Origin: Chrysemys picta bellii
Lineage: Eukaryota > Chordata > Testudines > Emydidae
DNA length: 64,000 bases
Direction of reading: 5' to 3'
Assembly (NCBI RefSeq): GCF_011386835.1
Contig: NC_088791.1
Location: 27,440,998-27,504,997, forward strand
A program made the translations under genes and the position numbers. The notes beneath the pieces are model-generated. The model made no database searches, had not been told where the DNA came from, and saw only the letters and a list, made by a program, of their open reading frames with translations. The first letter of the stretch is position 1; every line of letters begins with the position of its first letter. Shown one piece after another: positions 1-10,590 of the stretch.

Positions 1-756
1 TACCAGCTTAGATCTGGTCCGCTGCCACCACTCCCAATGTGCTAATTCCCTTCCCTGGGTAGCCTTGAAAGACTCTTCACCAATTCCCTGGTGAATACAG
101 ATCCAAACCCCTTGGATCTTAAAACAAGGAGAAATTAATCGTCCCCCCTCCTCTCTCCCACCAACTCCTGGTGGATCAAGATCCAACCCCCTTGGATCTA
201 AAAAACAGGGAAAATCAATCAGGTTCTTAAAAAGAAGGCTTTTAATTAAAGAAAAAGGTAAAAATCATCTCTGTAAAAACAGGATGGAAAATAACTTTAC
301 AGGGTAATCAAACTTAAAGAACCCAGAGGACCCCCCCTCTAGCCTTAGGTTCAAAGTTACAGCAAACAGAGGTAAACACCCTAGTAAAAAGGTACATTTA
401 CAAGTTGAGAAAACAAAGATAAAATTAACACGCCTTGCCTGGCTGTTTACTTACAAGTTTGAAATATGAGAGACTTGTTCAGAAAGATTTGGAAAGCCTG
501 GATTGATGTCTGGTCCCTCTTAGTCCCAAAAGCGAACTCCCCCAAAACAAAGAGCACAAACAAAGATTTGAAGTATCTCCCCCCACCAGGATTTGAAAGT
601 ATCTTGTCCCCTTATTGGTCCTTTGGGTCAGGTGTCAGTCAGGTTACCTGAGCTTCTTAACCCTTTACAGGTAAAAGGATTTTGGTGTCTCTGGCCAGGA
701 GGGATTATAGTATGGTACACAGGAGGGCTGTTACCCTTCCCTTTATAGTTATGACA
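1..756 (-). repeat. LTR of the Gmr1-type Gypsy family (left part outside the window)
   Basis: This stretch aligns with the LTR at 48548-49528, beginning about 73 bases inside it and ending at the same terminal TGACA at 756. It is more diverged than the pair flanking the full element and carries only two copies of the roughly 81-base internal repeat (near 80 and 160) where the later LTR has four. On the minus strand, base 756 is the 5' end of the LTR, so any internal region would lie to the left, beyond the window. It may therefore be a solo LTR or the 5' LTR of an element that continues outside. Confidence 0.85.
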
Positions 757-842
757 GCATGTGTATTCACCCACGAAAGCTTATGCTCCAATACATCTGT
801 TAGTCTTTAAGGTGCCACAGGACTCTTTGTTGCTTTTTACAA
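757..842 (+). repeat. Fragment of the palindromic Penelope-like repeat family
   Basis: A one-sided copy matching the right half of the element at 15169-15385: CCCACGAAAGCTTATGCTCC, then the shared tail ending in TGTTGCTTTTTAC. It abuts the end of the LTR at 756. The 5' part with the CTGANGA motif is absent. Confidence 0.75.
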
Positions 843-1603
843 CTTTTCTGAGGTTCCTTGGAAGGGCAGAACAGCTACAGGAAAGGAGGGTTAACACTCA
901 GGCTCACCTTTTGAGACCAGATGGTCCCAGGTGAGCAGTTTGAACTAGGGGTTTCCCAGCCTAAAAAGCCCACAGAGAAAGGGAATAGTGTGCTAGGCAG
1001 GAGAGCCAAAGACAGAGACAAGAGTGAGTTGCTTCTTGGAGACGGGGCAGTGGTGTCTTAGCTGAAGTTTCTGTAAGGAGGAATTTCCTGTGTGCAGTTT
1101 TCACCATCTCTGTTGCAGGTGAACGGGACTTGGGTACATTTGGTAAATAAATAAATGACACTAGAATATCCCTTGCTGATTTTTACCTTGCCGATTTTTG
1201 CTCCAAAGGAAAACTGAGTTTAAAAATCCCAAAATCTGCTACTGCTTAGCAAAGAAGCAACAGTGCACTTGCGAGAGATCCTGTATGACGAAGTACTCTT
1301 CAGCTGTCATGCCATGCCTAAGAAAGATAGCTTGTTCACATACACGTATGGCTTATAATAAATGTGCATTAAATACAACAAAAACCCTTACATGTTTCTA
1401 TCAGGCAGATACAGGAACATACAAGTCAGAGTTTTCAAACTTGGGTGCTGAACTATGGATTTGGATGCCCAATTTTAGGCATCCAAGTTGGAAAATTATG
1501 GCCACAATGTATACAAAAATTCAAATAGTCATCATCTAACTGAATCAGGGATGCTGGGCTCCCTTGTTCTCCAGGTACTCACAATAAGCTCAGTTGTTCC
1601 CCT
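843..1603. other. No feature recognised
   Basis: Unique-looking sequence. Open frames here are short, have no recognisable motif and no plausible splice context. An ATTTGGTAAATAAATAAATG stretch near 1139-1158 is AT-rich but not a clear repeat. Confidence 0.5.
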
Positions 1604-2590
1604 TCATTCTACAGAATCAAATAATAGAATATCAAGGTTGGAAGGGACCTCAGGAGGTCATCTAGTCCAACCCCCTGCTCAAAGCAGGATCAATCCCCAA
1701 CTAAATCATCCCAGCCAGGGCTTTGTCAAGCCTGGCCTTAAAAACCTCTAAGGAAGGAGATGCCACCACCTCCCTAGGTAACCCGTTCCAGTGCTTCACC
1801 ACGCTCCTAGTGAAAAAGTTTCTCCTAATATCCAACCTTAAACCTCCCCCACTGCAATTTGAGACTATTGTTCCTTGTTCTGTCATCTGGTACCACTGAG
1901 AACAGTCTAGATCCATCCTCTTTGGAACCCCCTTTCAGGTAGTTGAAAGCAACTATCAAATCCTCCCTCATTCTTCTCTTCTGCAGACTAAATAATCCCA
2001 GTTCCCTCAGCTTCTCCTCATAAATCATGTGCTCCAGCCCCCTAATCATTTTTGTTGCCCTCCGCTGGACTCTTTCCAATTTTTCTACATCCTTTTTGTA
2101 GTGTGGGGCCCAAAACTGGACACAGTACTCCAGATGAGGCCTCACCAATGCCAAAGAGGGGAATGATCACATCCCTCAATCTGCTGACAATGCTCCTACT
2201 TATACAGCCCAAAATGCCGTTAGCCTTCTTGGCAACAAGAGCACACTGTTGACTCATATCCAGTTTCTCGTTCACTGTAACCCCCAAGTCCTTTTCTGCA
2301 GAACTGCTGCCTAGCCACTCGGTCCCTAGTCTGTAGCAGTGGATGGGATTCTTCACTTGTCCTTGTTGAGCCTCATCACATTTCTTTTGGCCCAATCCTC
2401 TAATTTGTCTAGGTCCCTCTGTATCCTATTCCTACCCTCCAGTGTATCTACCACTCCTCCCAGTTTAGTGTCATCTGCAAACTTGCTGAGGGTGCAATCC
2501 ATGCCATCCTCCAGATCACTAATGAAGTTATTGAACAAGACCGACCCTTGGGGGTACTCCGCTTGATACCAGCTGCCAAATCCCTTGAGG
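1604..2590 (-). mobile_element. CR1 LINE, 5'-truncated, 3' end of ORF2 plus 3' UTR
   Basis: Non-LTR retrotransposon fragment. On the minus strand, from about 2540 downward, it encodes the end of the reverse transcriptase palm, including FADDTKLGG (the YADD-type catalytic box), then the CR1 C-terminal segment with [20 protein letters not shown] and [20 protein letters not shown]. These lie in three different frames, so at least two frameshifts have occurred. The 3' UTR (about 1604-1760) has the typical CR1 sequence whose plus-strand reading is TTGGAAGGGACCTCAGGAGG followed by a TCTAGTCCAACCCC box. The 5' end is cut off near 2590, as in most CR1 copies. Confidence 0.93.
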
Positions 2591-4040
2591 TTGCCTGAGA
2601 TCTAAAAATCTAATATATGTAAAATTTTGCTTTAAAAGTTGGCACTTAATTTTCTGTAAAATAACTCCTAAAATTTAACTATTTTTCTTCTAGTCTCTTT
2701 CCTTGATTGACATTTTCATTTCCTTGCCTTGGCTGCCCACCACTCTTGCATCCTTCATTTGTACAAGCTTAGGAGTGATCCACATGTTTCCTCTAGCTCC
2801 ATGCTCAGGGTGTTTTTTAATGCTTGTAACACAAAACCAGCTTGACCAGTTGTATTCCTACTTTACAAGGTAGAGGAAAACTACCTGGGTGCTATTCTTC
2901 AGTGAATCCATTGCTGCAGCCAAACACTACATTTACCAGATAAGCCAGGCAGACCTGCAGAGCTGGGACTAAGATCCTAAGACAAATGTTTATTCTTAGG
3001 TGCCTAAAAGGAAGAGTCATATAACTACTCCACTTTTCATAGGTGCTGAATAAAAATTGAATCACTCATTTCAGTGCCTAATTTTAGACGTGGAAACTTG
3101 GAAATCCTTGCCCTAGTTGATAGTTCCTAAACACAATTCTCTGCCATTTGAACTAAGGCAAAAAGCTCTGTTAAAGTGGTAAAAGAGTCAGATGTTCTCT
3201 TTCAGCTGCAACCAGCCACAAAAAAGTCAAGCTGCTCATACATACACTATAATCATTACAATTAGATGCAATTGCTAATTACTTTGTTTAATTACAATCC
3301 GTTTTCTTCAAATACAGCCTACAACATAGGCCCTGCACAATGAATTTACAAGGCTTTTTAAACATAAGGGAAGTTTGAAGCGTTAGTACCAAGACATTTT
3401 TGATCCAGAGGTTCGCAAGGAAATCTTAAATGCAAATCCAAAAAAATGTAATGACCTATAACTAAAAGGCAGTTTAACTGTGTCTCTCAAAACTGTATCT
3501 GAAAAAATCTCCATCTCCAGCGTAAACCTGGCTATTTTCAGGTTATACCAACCTTGCCAGCCAGAAGTATATGGGAGATAAAAATAAGGCTGCTTATGAT
3601 TGCAACCTTAACTGTGGTGAGAACATCACCTCTCCATAATGAGGAACCTGCCTACACACAGCACTGCATGTGAGGTCTAACCACAGCTTCATCAAGACAA
3701 ATTATAACCTCTCTGTTGCTACATGTTATACTTGCAGTAGAGCATTCAATTTCTGGCCTTCCCCGCCCCCTCCCCCCCAAAAAAAACCCAGTCTGCTGTG
3801 GTATTAAATATATTGCCTGTGTCTAAACTGCAGTGGTCATCTATTTCAAGTAATATAATTCAACACATCCATAGTACTTATGGACTACATTTTGACCTCA
3901 GATACGTGCACACAAATCCTATTGATTTTAATGGAAGAGGTGTGTATGTATTAGAGGAATTAATAGGATGCCATACTTTCTATGCATTCCTATGTCTCAA
4001 CCTGCATTAGGATCTGCTAACACGATCTCAACACCTGTGC
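2591..4040. other. No feature recognised
   Basis: AT-rich unique-looking DNA with a short C/A homopolymer patch at about 3762-3787. No coding motif, terminal repeat or known repeat tail was seen on either strand. Confidence 0.5.
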
Positions 4041-5083
4041 GAAGTCATGTGGTCAGTACAACTCCACACAAGCATAGGAGTTTTTGTGACCGTTCTTGGG
4101 GTACCCAGGATTGTAAGTCACCTTGTTACACTCACACTGGCAGCTGGGGGTGTCTTGACTGTGCTTAACTGGGTGTCAGCTCCCTGACACTGCCAGGCTG
4201 TTAGCCCAGAGGAATGTGTGTGAGCAGCTACGCCAGGCCTTACTTTGCCTTGCAAATTAACAGTAGATGCACCCGAGTCCCTAAGCCCCTTTGAAGTGTT
4301 TCGCTGTAGTATCCAGCCCCTTCTCCACTGAACACTCATAGACATACCAGGTCAGCTGTCCCCAGGGGAACTGTGTGCACACCAGCTTGGATGATTCAGC
4401 TCAGGATCAGCACCTAGCTTAATATCACAGCACTTCGATATAAAATAGTGAAAAGAAGGATAAGTTTATTATCACAGATTCAAGTAATAGTGAGTAATGA
4501 TACTGGAAACAAAAGGTTACATATACAACAAAATTATTACATGCTTTTTAGAGACTAAACTTGACTTAACAGGTTAACCTCTTATCTAAAGTTTTATCTT
4601 AGCTAGTGTCTTCAGAGGCGGATTAGGGATGTGTGGGGCCCTGGGCCACAGCAAGTGAGGGCCCCTCCCCACCCCTTGCACCTGCAGTCCCCCCTCTGCC
4701 CTTCCCAGCGCTTCTGCGGAAGAAGCACCAGGCGAGGGGAGCAGGGCAAGCCCCCAAGCCCTGACCCCGTTCCCCAACAGGAGCACCGGGTGGGTGGTTG
4801 GGGCGCGGGGGTGCCTATTTTTCCAGGGCATCAATTGGCCAGGACCCTAGGCACGGGCCCCATTGGCCCAGTGGCTAATCCACCACTGAGTGTGTTTTGC
4901 AGTGTTTCAACCAAAGTTGGCTGAGATCCTGTTTTCATGAATGCAAATGCACTGCCCATTTACTTCCTAAGTGCAGAATAAGAGGGTGTCTTCTTTGTCT
5001 TCTACTTATAGTCCCAAAAGTTCATTGTCTGTACTCAGAAATAGTATAACTCGCTGTGGCTTGTTTTTCCTGTGTGCTGCTTC
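4040..5083. repeat. Unclassified repeat-like region around a hAT insertion
   Basis: The stretch with GGATAAGTTTATTATCACAG (4459-4478) and the surrounding moderately GC-rich leader resembles the LTR or leader parts of old retroelements. No terminal TG...CA pair, primer site or coding remnant could be fixed. The hAT element at 4613-4888 lies inside it. Confidence 0.25.
4613..4888. mobile_element. Non-autonomous hAT miniature transposon, 276 bp
   Basis: Starts CAGAGGCGGATTAG and ends CTAATCCACCACTG, an imperfect 14-base terminal inverted repeat. Flanks are AGTGTCTT (4605-4612) and AGTGTGTT (4889-4896), an 8-base target duplication with one mismatch, as in the hAT superfamily. The interior is GC-rich and has no transposase. 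Confidence 0.85.
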
Positions 5084-5095
5084 TCTATTGACTTT

Positions 5096-5359
5096 TTTCA
5101 GAGTAGCAGCCGTGTTAGTCTGTATCCACAAAAAGAACAGGAGTACTTGTGGCACCTTAGAGACTAACAACTAGCTAACTAGCATACAGAGTGGAATAAA
5201 TATGGTAAGTCAGCTCCCACCTGTTTATGCTCTCTGTATATATATCTCCTCAATATTTATTCCACTCTGTATGCATCCAAAGAAGTTGGCTGTAGTCCAC
5301 GAAAGCTTATGTCTAATAAATTTGTTAGTCTCTAAGGTGCCACAAGTACTCCTGTTCTT
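5096..5359. mobile_element. Complete palindromic Penelope-like repeat (copy 1)
   Basis: Two head-to-head halves. The left half reads CAGAGTAGCAGCCGTGTTAG then CTTGTGGCACCTTAGAGAC. The right half is its approximate reverse complement, reading TCCACGAAAGCTTATGTC and TTAGTCTCTAAGGTGCCAC. TCTATTGACTTT is repeated exactly at 5084-5095 and 5360-5371, a 12-base target duplication that shows the whole inverted structure inserted as one unit. The centre is longer than in the other copies and contains another inverted pair around ATTCCACTCTGTATGC. Confidence 0.8.
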
Positions 5360-5371
5360 TCTATTGACTTT

Positions 5372-5924
5372 GCATCTTTCCATTGACTTTGTATGTAAAG
5401 GAGTATCCACTGTGTTAACTTACAATGCTTAATTAACAACCTGATGGAGAGAGGGAGGTGAATAAACATCCTTTGGCTGACAGAAAATCTTTCTCCACCT
5501 CTGCTGATACCTTTATACAGACTCTAAGAACATATTTTCAGTATATATGCATAAATCCTTATATAGTGCCTTTACATAAATTTCACAACAATATTGACCA
5601 GTGTGATCCCAGTTGTCATTTAAGACCTCACATGACATTCTTTGAGGAACCAACATGTACATACCAGAATCAGGAAATTCCTGTAACGCCCTTGCCAGTT
5701 GGCATTAAGGGGTTTTTGGGTCACTGTCCTCACTAGTTGGTTCCAATGGAGAAATGGGTCCAGGATAGTAAACAGAATATAACTTAAAATTATCAGGAAG
5801 AGACTGCTGTGGTGCTAAACACAGACTCTTAACTTTTGCTATTGAATCTACATGGTTAAACCCCACCTATTCAGATACTGTAGCAGAATCAAGGCCTTTG
5901 TTTAGAACCGATAGAGAGAGAGTG
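5372..5924. other. No feature recognised
   Basis: The open frame at 5458-5736 has no recognisable domain, no upstream context and base composition like its surroundings. It is treated as chance. Confidence 0.45.
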
Positions 5925-6293
5925 TAGAGAAGAGTCATTAAGATTACAGAGGAGTTAGAAGAAATAAACTATGGCGAAAGATTACATACATTAAATATGC
6001 ACCGCCTTGTAAAATAGTCTGCTTATACAGTAGTATGTAAATTCATAAAGAAACTTACTAACAAAAGGAGGAGAAATTGTTCTAATTTGCTGGCAACAGT
6101 AAGACTAGAATAAATAAAATATACTGTATAATGGGATTTAGAAAATATGTATATAATTTACCAGTGAGATTAAAATAGAAGCCTTCAACAGTAAATTAAA
6201 GTAACTAATGAAGTAAAGGACTATCCTGCACTAGTGCAGGGTGATGTATTGGATAATCCATGAGTTCCTTTCCAGCCTGACTTTCTGTGATAA
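5925..6293 (+). repeat. Old CR1-like LINE 3' fragment
   Basis: The order of phrases (GAAGAGTCATTAAGATTACA, then a GGAGGAGAAATTGTTC segment, then TTCCTTTCCAGCCTGACTTT before the end) follows the layout of CR1-related C-terminal and 3' UTR sequence. Divergence is high and no frame survives. It could also be another LINE of the same broad group. Confidence 0.4.
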
Positions 6294-7310
6294 GATGAAA
6301 TCCCCTCTCCCCCAAACATATGCATGCATTAGTCTCCATAAAAATATGAAAAACCATGAATTAAGGGTGCCCGCTCCCCACTGATTAATGAAGGAAGAGT
6401 ATGAAGAATAGCATTCTGCTTCATGGAAAGAAGGATCCCATGCTGCTAAACTCTGTGGGGAGCCTCATTCAATAGCAATATTAGAGAAAAAAATTGTCGT
6501 CCTAATGAATTAGTCGAATGAGGCACACAATGCTGCCACATCAAGGCATGCTGGTAGAAGATTTTTTCCCTAATTAGATTTAATAATGCCTAAAATTAAA
6601 AATAATGTTGACTGCCTGTATTATATGTAAAAAAAGAACGAAAGGCTCAGAAGGTAGGAGATACAATCCTTTTAGTGAATTGAGGTCCGGGATAAGCTGA
6701 AGTAATACAGGGCACTTGGCTCATAACGGATTTTTCCCTTGGTCTACATCTCTATTCTCTACGTCCAGGCCTAACTTGAACCCCTTTAATGACAAAAACA
6801 CTGTTCACATCAGCTGCATATCTTTCTAACAAATGCAGCACAGAAGAGGCAGAATACACAATATTGGGCCAAATTAATAGAGTTGCAGGTAACTTGAGCC
6901 AGGGCTGAATTTGTTCCACTATATCCAGAGGAACAAAGCATTGATTGTTGAAGGTGTATATTTTAAATCCACAGCTATTCAGGTAGTTTCTATAAGCAGG
7001 AGGAGTAGTGAGTGGCATAAATGTAATGTGTGAGTGCCAGGGTGAGGAATGAGTCCCAATAAACTGCAGGATAAAGAACATTCAGTAAAATCTCATACCA
7101 ACACTAGAAGTTGCATTAGAAGTGATGTTGTAGTCTTATGATGTATGTCCAAAACTGAATAAAAGTCAGGGAATGTTTGCTTGCAATGCCTGAGCATAGC
7201 CTGTAGGCCCCCTCCAAAATTTTAGGGATTGCATTAATAAATAAAGAAAATAGAGTTTGAAACAGAAACTCATTTATCTCACTTTATTTAGTCATCATCT
7301 CTTCTTGTGT
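6294..7310. other. No feature recognised
   Basis: AT-rich sequence. A 109-codon minus-strand frame at 6752-7081 starts MFFILQFIGTHSSPWHSHIT but has no recognisable family and no adjoining coding signal. Confidence 0.45.
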
Positions 7311-8060
7311 CTTTCCACCACAATCATATTTTTTCCAGTGTTGGGCACATAATATGGCCCAGGTGCGATTGTCAATGGTGCACAGTTCCTCCAGGAGCCA
7401 GTAGACCAATAGATGTTCCATGGTTTGTGTTTCACCACAGTCACATGTGTCTGTATCACTGGAATAGTCCCACTTTCGTATATTGACTTTTGACCTACTG
7501 ATTCTTGTTCAGAGGTGATTTAAATATCTCCAGGTCAACCAGTTCTCCACACCTGCAGGAAGGCGTTTGGCAATGTCACTTATGCATTTGGTTTGTTCTC
7601 TTAGAGTAATTCAAGCCATGTGTGCCATATTTCCAGTCATGTAGCCGTCAGTGATTTTTGAAGTGGTTTCATTGCAGCTAGGAAGCTTTTTCTCTGGTGC
7701 GGCCACGTGGTAGATGTCTGGTATCTTCAACTTGTCATAATCATTCCATTTTGCTTGTGACTGCTCTCCTGATATCCGGTGGAGCAATTCCAGCAAGCAC
7801 ATAAAGGCTGTTCACGTTTGTTGATTTTAGACATCCTATGATATAGTGGCAGCTGTCATTCAGCACAGGGTCCAAATTCTTTGAATGAACAGCTCTTTCC
7901 CACACCAGACATACGTATTCGGCTGTTGAATAGCAAAGTGCAAATGCAGCGGTTCTTCGTGTTGCTGGGTTGGTTCCCCATTTTCAATTTGCAAGCTTCC
8001 GGAGTATGTTATTCAGGGTGCTAACTTTGCCTCTTGCTATAGGATTAGGTGCTTTTCAAC
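7311..8060 (-). pseudogene. Non-LTR retrotransposon, C-terminal reverse-transcriptase fragment
   Basis: Read on the minus strand, broken frames give an AEYVCLVWERAVHSKNLDP segment (about 7860-7940), an SLYVLAGIAPPDIR-like segment and, near 7440, a Cys/His knuckle CDCGETQTMEHLL. That order is typical of the region after the RT domain in several LINE clades, where a CxCG...QTMxH knuckle ends the protein. Several frameshifts and stops separate the pieces. No poly(A) or microsatellite tail is clear at the 3' (left) end. The clade cannot be named from these remains. Confidence 0.6.
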
Positions 8061-8111
8061 AAGTTGTGATAGGCACTTATCCAACAAGTTAAGATAAAAC
8101 ACTCATACAGT

Positions 8112-8369
8112 CAGGGGTGAAAGTAACATAAAAGTCTTACCGGTACGGGGGCCTGGCTCCAGGCCCCTGGAAGGGGCAGGGCCTCAGGCAGAAGGGAAGG
8201 GGCCTCATGCTTTAAGGATCCTACCAGCAGGGCTGCCAACAGGGTCGGGGGCAAAAGGGGCAGTGATGTTAAAGCACTGCTGTGACAGCGTTTTAACGGC
8301 GGCTGTGTACAGGCCCGTACCGGCAGCCACTTCTTACCGTTATGCCGTACCGGCCCACTTTCACCTCTG
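8112..8369. mobile_element. Non-autonomous hAT miniature transposon, 258 bp
   Basis: Begins CAGGGGTGAAAGTAA and ends ACTTTCACCTCTG, a near-perfect terminal inverted repeat. CATACAGT is repeated exactly at 8104-8111 and 8370-8377, the 8-base duplication expected of hAT. The interior carries short GC-rich palindromes around TACCGGTACGG and CCGTACCGG. Confidence 0.9.
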
Positions 8370-8377
8370 CATACAGT

Positions 8378-9249
8378 TTAAAGAGGTGACATAGTAGTGA
8401 TATAGACCTGGAGTTCTTCAGCTCCATTGTGTCCTTTCCCACCCTCACGAGTGCCACAACACATGCACATCGTCAGAACTTGAGTACTTTGTATATAGCT
8501 GAGCATATGGCTCCAATGGTGTTTAGTTGTGATACAAAACTACACATTAAAGCAATACTTTCTAAAACATGAGTCAAAAGAATGACTTACAAATCTGAAA
8601 AGGCTCCAACCAATGATGTTCACCTAGGGTTTCTTGAAATGAATTCTTCTGCAACACCTGTAAGCTGTCAATCGTCAGATTTGTCCTTCTGTACCAGTAA
8701 AATCATACCCCACTTGAGCCATGATTGTTTCTGAACTGACTTTAATGATCTTTCTGAAAGCTGACAGTTGGCTTCCAGCAGATGAAGCAGAGCTATCAAT
8801 CAATCCTGATTGAAATCGTTATTATACATTTGAAGCATGCCTTGAACTTGTGTTTCTGTTACATTTTAGAGTTATGAGTGTCAAGATTTGAATCATTTTG
8901 TTCAAATGTTGATTGAATACTGGACACTGTAAAATCAATTACTTCAAAATAGCTGTGGTTCTAAAATTCTTTTGCTGAATTTGGGTAGTTGGATTCACCT
9001 GTATCTATCTGCATTTTCTTGAGAATTTTTCTCTTTCTGAAGCTCAGGCATTTCAATTATCTCCAGCTTTAAACTGTTCTGGTAGATTTGTTACTGGAAT
9101 AAATTATAGCTTGTATTTGATCAGATGGCCTGAAGTAAATTAAGGGTCATTTTCATTCTGAAAAAATTGACCTTCTGTTGCTGAGATGCCAGCCCCTCTT
9201 TTCCTCTCATGTCTTAGTGAGGTGACTAATTTCTCCACCTCAAATTAAT
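8378..9249. other. No feature recognised
   Basis: AT-rich sequence with no repeat ends, coding motifs or simple-sequence tracts of note. Confidence 0.5.
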
Positions 9250-9257
9250 ATGGTTAT

Positions 9258-9477
9258 CAGGGCCGGCTCCAGGCACCAGCTTGGCAAGCAGGTGCTTGGG
9301 GCGGCCACTCCGGAGAGGGGCGGCAGGTCCAGCTATTCGGCGGTAATTCGGCGGATGGTCCCTCACTCCCGCTCGGAGCGAAGGACCTTCCGCCAAATTG
9401 CCGCCACAGATCACGATTGCGGCTTTTTTTTTTTTTTTTGGCTGCTTGTGGCGGCCAAAACCCTGGAGCCAGCCGTG
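9258..9477. mobile_element. Non-autonomous hAT miniature transposon (GGCCGGCTCC family), 220 bp
   Basis: Starts CAGGGCCGGCTCCAGG and ends CTGGAGCCAGCCGTG. Flanks are ATGGTTAT (9250-9257) and ATGGGTAT (9478-9485), 7 of 8 bases alike. It contains a long T tract (9424-9440) next to a GGCGGCCAAAA motif near the 3' end. It belongs to the same family as 13912-14348 and 29631-29863. Open frames on both strands across it are artefacts of its base composition. Confidence 0.88.
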
Positions 9478-9485
9478 ATGGGTAT

Positions 9486-10056
9486 TGGCTCCCATTTGTG
9501 TACAGGAGATCTGGATGTTGTCCAACTCTGTCTCCTTCCGGTCCTCACTGGAAGGAGAAGAGGAGGGATAGAGAAAGGACCCATACAGTTCTCCCCACAG
9601 AACAGAGAGCCAACAACCACCTTTGTTCTCTTCTATATTTGCATTAAGTTCAGCCACAGAAGTACCTCAAAATAAACACTGCTGTTGGACCTAAATGTGC
9701 TGTGAGCACTCTCTGCCTTCTCATATCCTTGCAAGTTTTCCTCCTCGACTCCCTGAACTTGCTGTGCAAGCCTGTTACAGTTTTGCACTGTCTGGTCTCA
9801 GGTGTTAAGCACATCTCAAACTCTGGATCAATACAAATAGAGATTTACAATCCAAAGAACATTCTCCACCTCTTTGCAATATTAAGGCTCTCTAGGTCAA
9901 AAGCAGGGTCTAATGGGTAGACAGCATTCTTCAATTACTTAATAAATCCAGCAGTATTGCTACCTGCAATAAAGAGTAAAGGTAAATAATTTGCTGCTTC
10001 CTGAACACAGCAGCAATAGTCCAGATGCATTTTATTACATTTCTACCTTAGTGATC
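9486..10056. other. No feature recognised
   Basis: No recognisable coding or repeat signature. Confidence 0.45.
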
Positions 10057-10069
10057 TATAAGATGAGAG

Positions 10070-10300
10070 GTTTCAGAGTAGCAGCCGTGTTAGTCTGTAT
10101 CCGCAAAAAGAAGAACAGGAGGACTTGTGGCACTTTAGAGACTAACAAATTTATTAGAGCATAAGCTTTCGTGGACTACAGCCCACTTCTTCAGATGCAT
10201 TCTATATGCATCTGAAGAAGTGGGCTGTAGTCCACGAAAGCTTATGCGCTAATAAATTTGTTAGTCTCTAAGGTGCCACAAGTCCTCCTGTTCTTCTTTT
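10070..10300. mobile_element. Complete palindromic Penelope-like repeat (copy 2)
   Basis: Best-preserved copy. TATAAGATGAGAG, 13 bases, is repeated exactly at 10057-10069 and 10301-10313. Two inverted halves meet at TGCATTCTATATGCA (about 10195-10209). The right half contains CTGAAGA (10212-10218), a 6-base hairpin GTGGGC/GTCCAC with loop TGTA (10220-10235), GAAA (10236-10239) and GCTTATGC, in the order of a hammerhead ribozyme core. The left half is the antisense of this, preceded by the longer end CAGAGTAGCAGCCGTGTTAG. Confidence 0.88.
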
Positions 10301-10399
10301 TATAAGATGAGAGTGATGAGTGCACATTAGATATGAATTGTGAGAAACAGCAGCATTATGCAAATACCTGATACCTTGGATGCATCTTTAATCTATAAA

Positions 10400-10590
10400 A
10401 CACCTCTACCTCGATAGAACGCTGTCCTCAGGAGCCAAAAAATCTTACCGCGTTATAGGTGAAACCGCGTTATATTGAACTTGCTTTGATCCGCCGGAGT
10501 GCGCAAACCCCACTCCCCGGGAACACTGCTTTACCACGTTATATCCAAATTCGTGCTATATCGGGTCGCGTTATATCGGGGTAGAGGTGT
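10400..10590. mobile_element. Miniature TIR transposon, 191 bp, possibly pogo/Tigger-like
   Basis: Starts ACACCTCTACCTCGATA and ends TATCGGGGTAGAGGTGT, a 17-base inverted repeat with one mismatch. The interior is CpG-rich, with internal repeats of CGTTATA. The family is assigned to the Tc1/mariner (pogo) group only by resemblance. A clean TA duplication was not seen directly at both ends. Confidence 0.7.
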
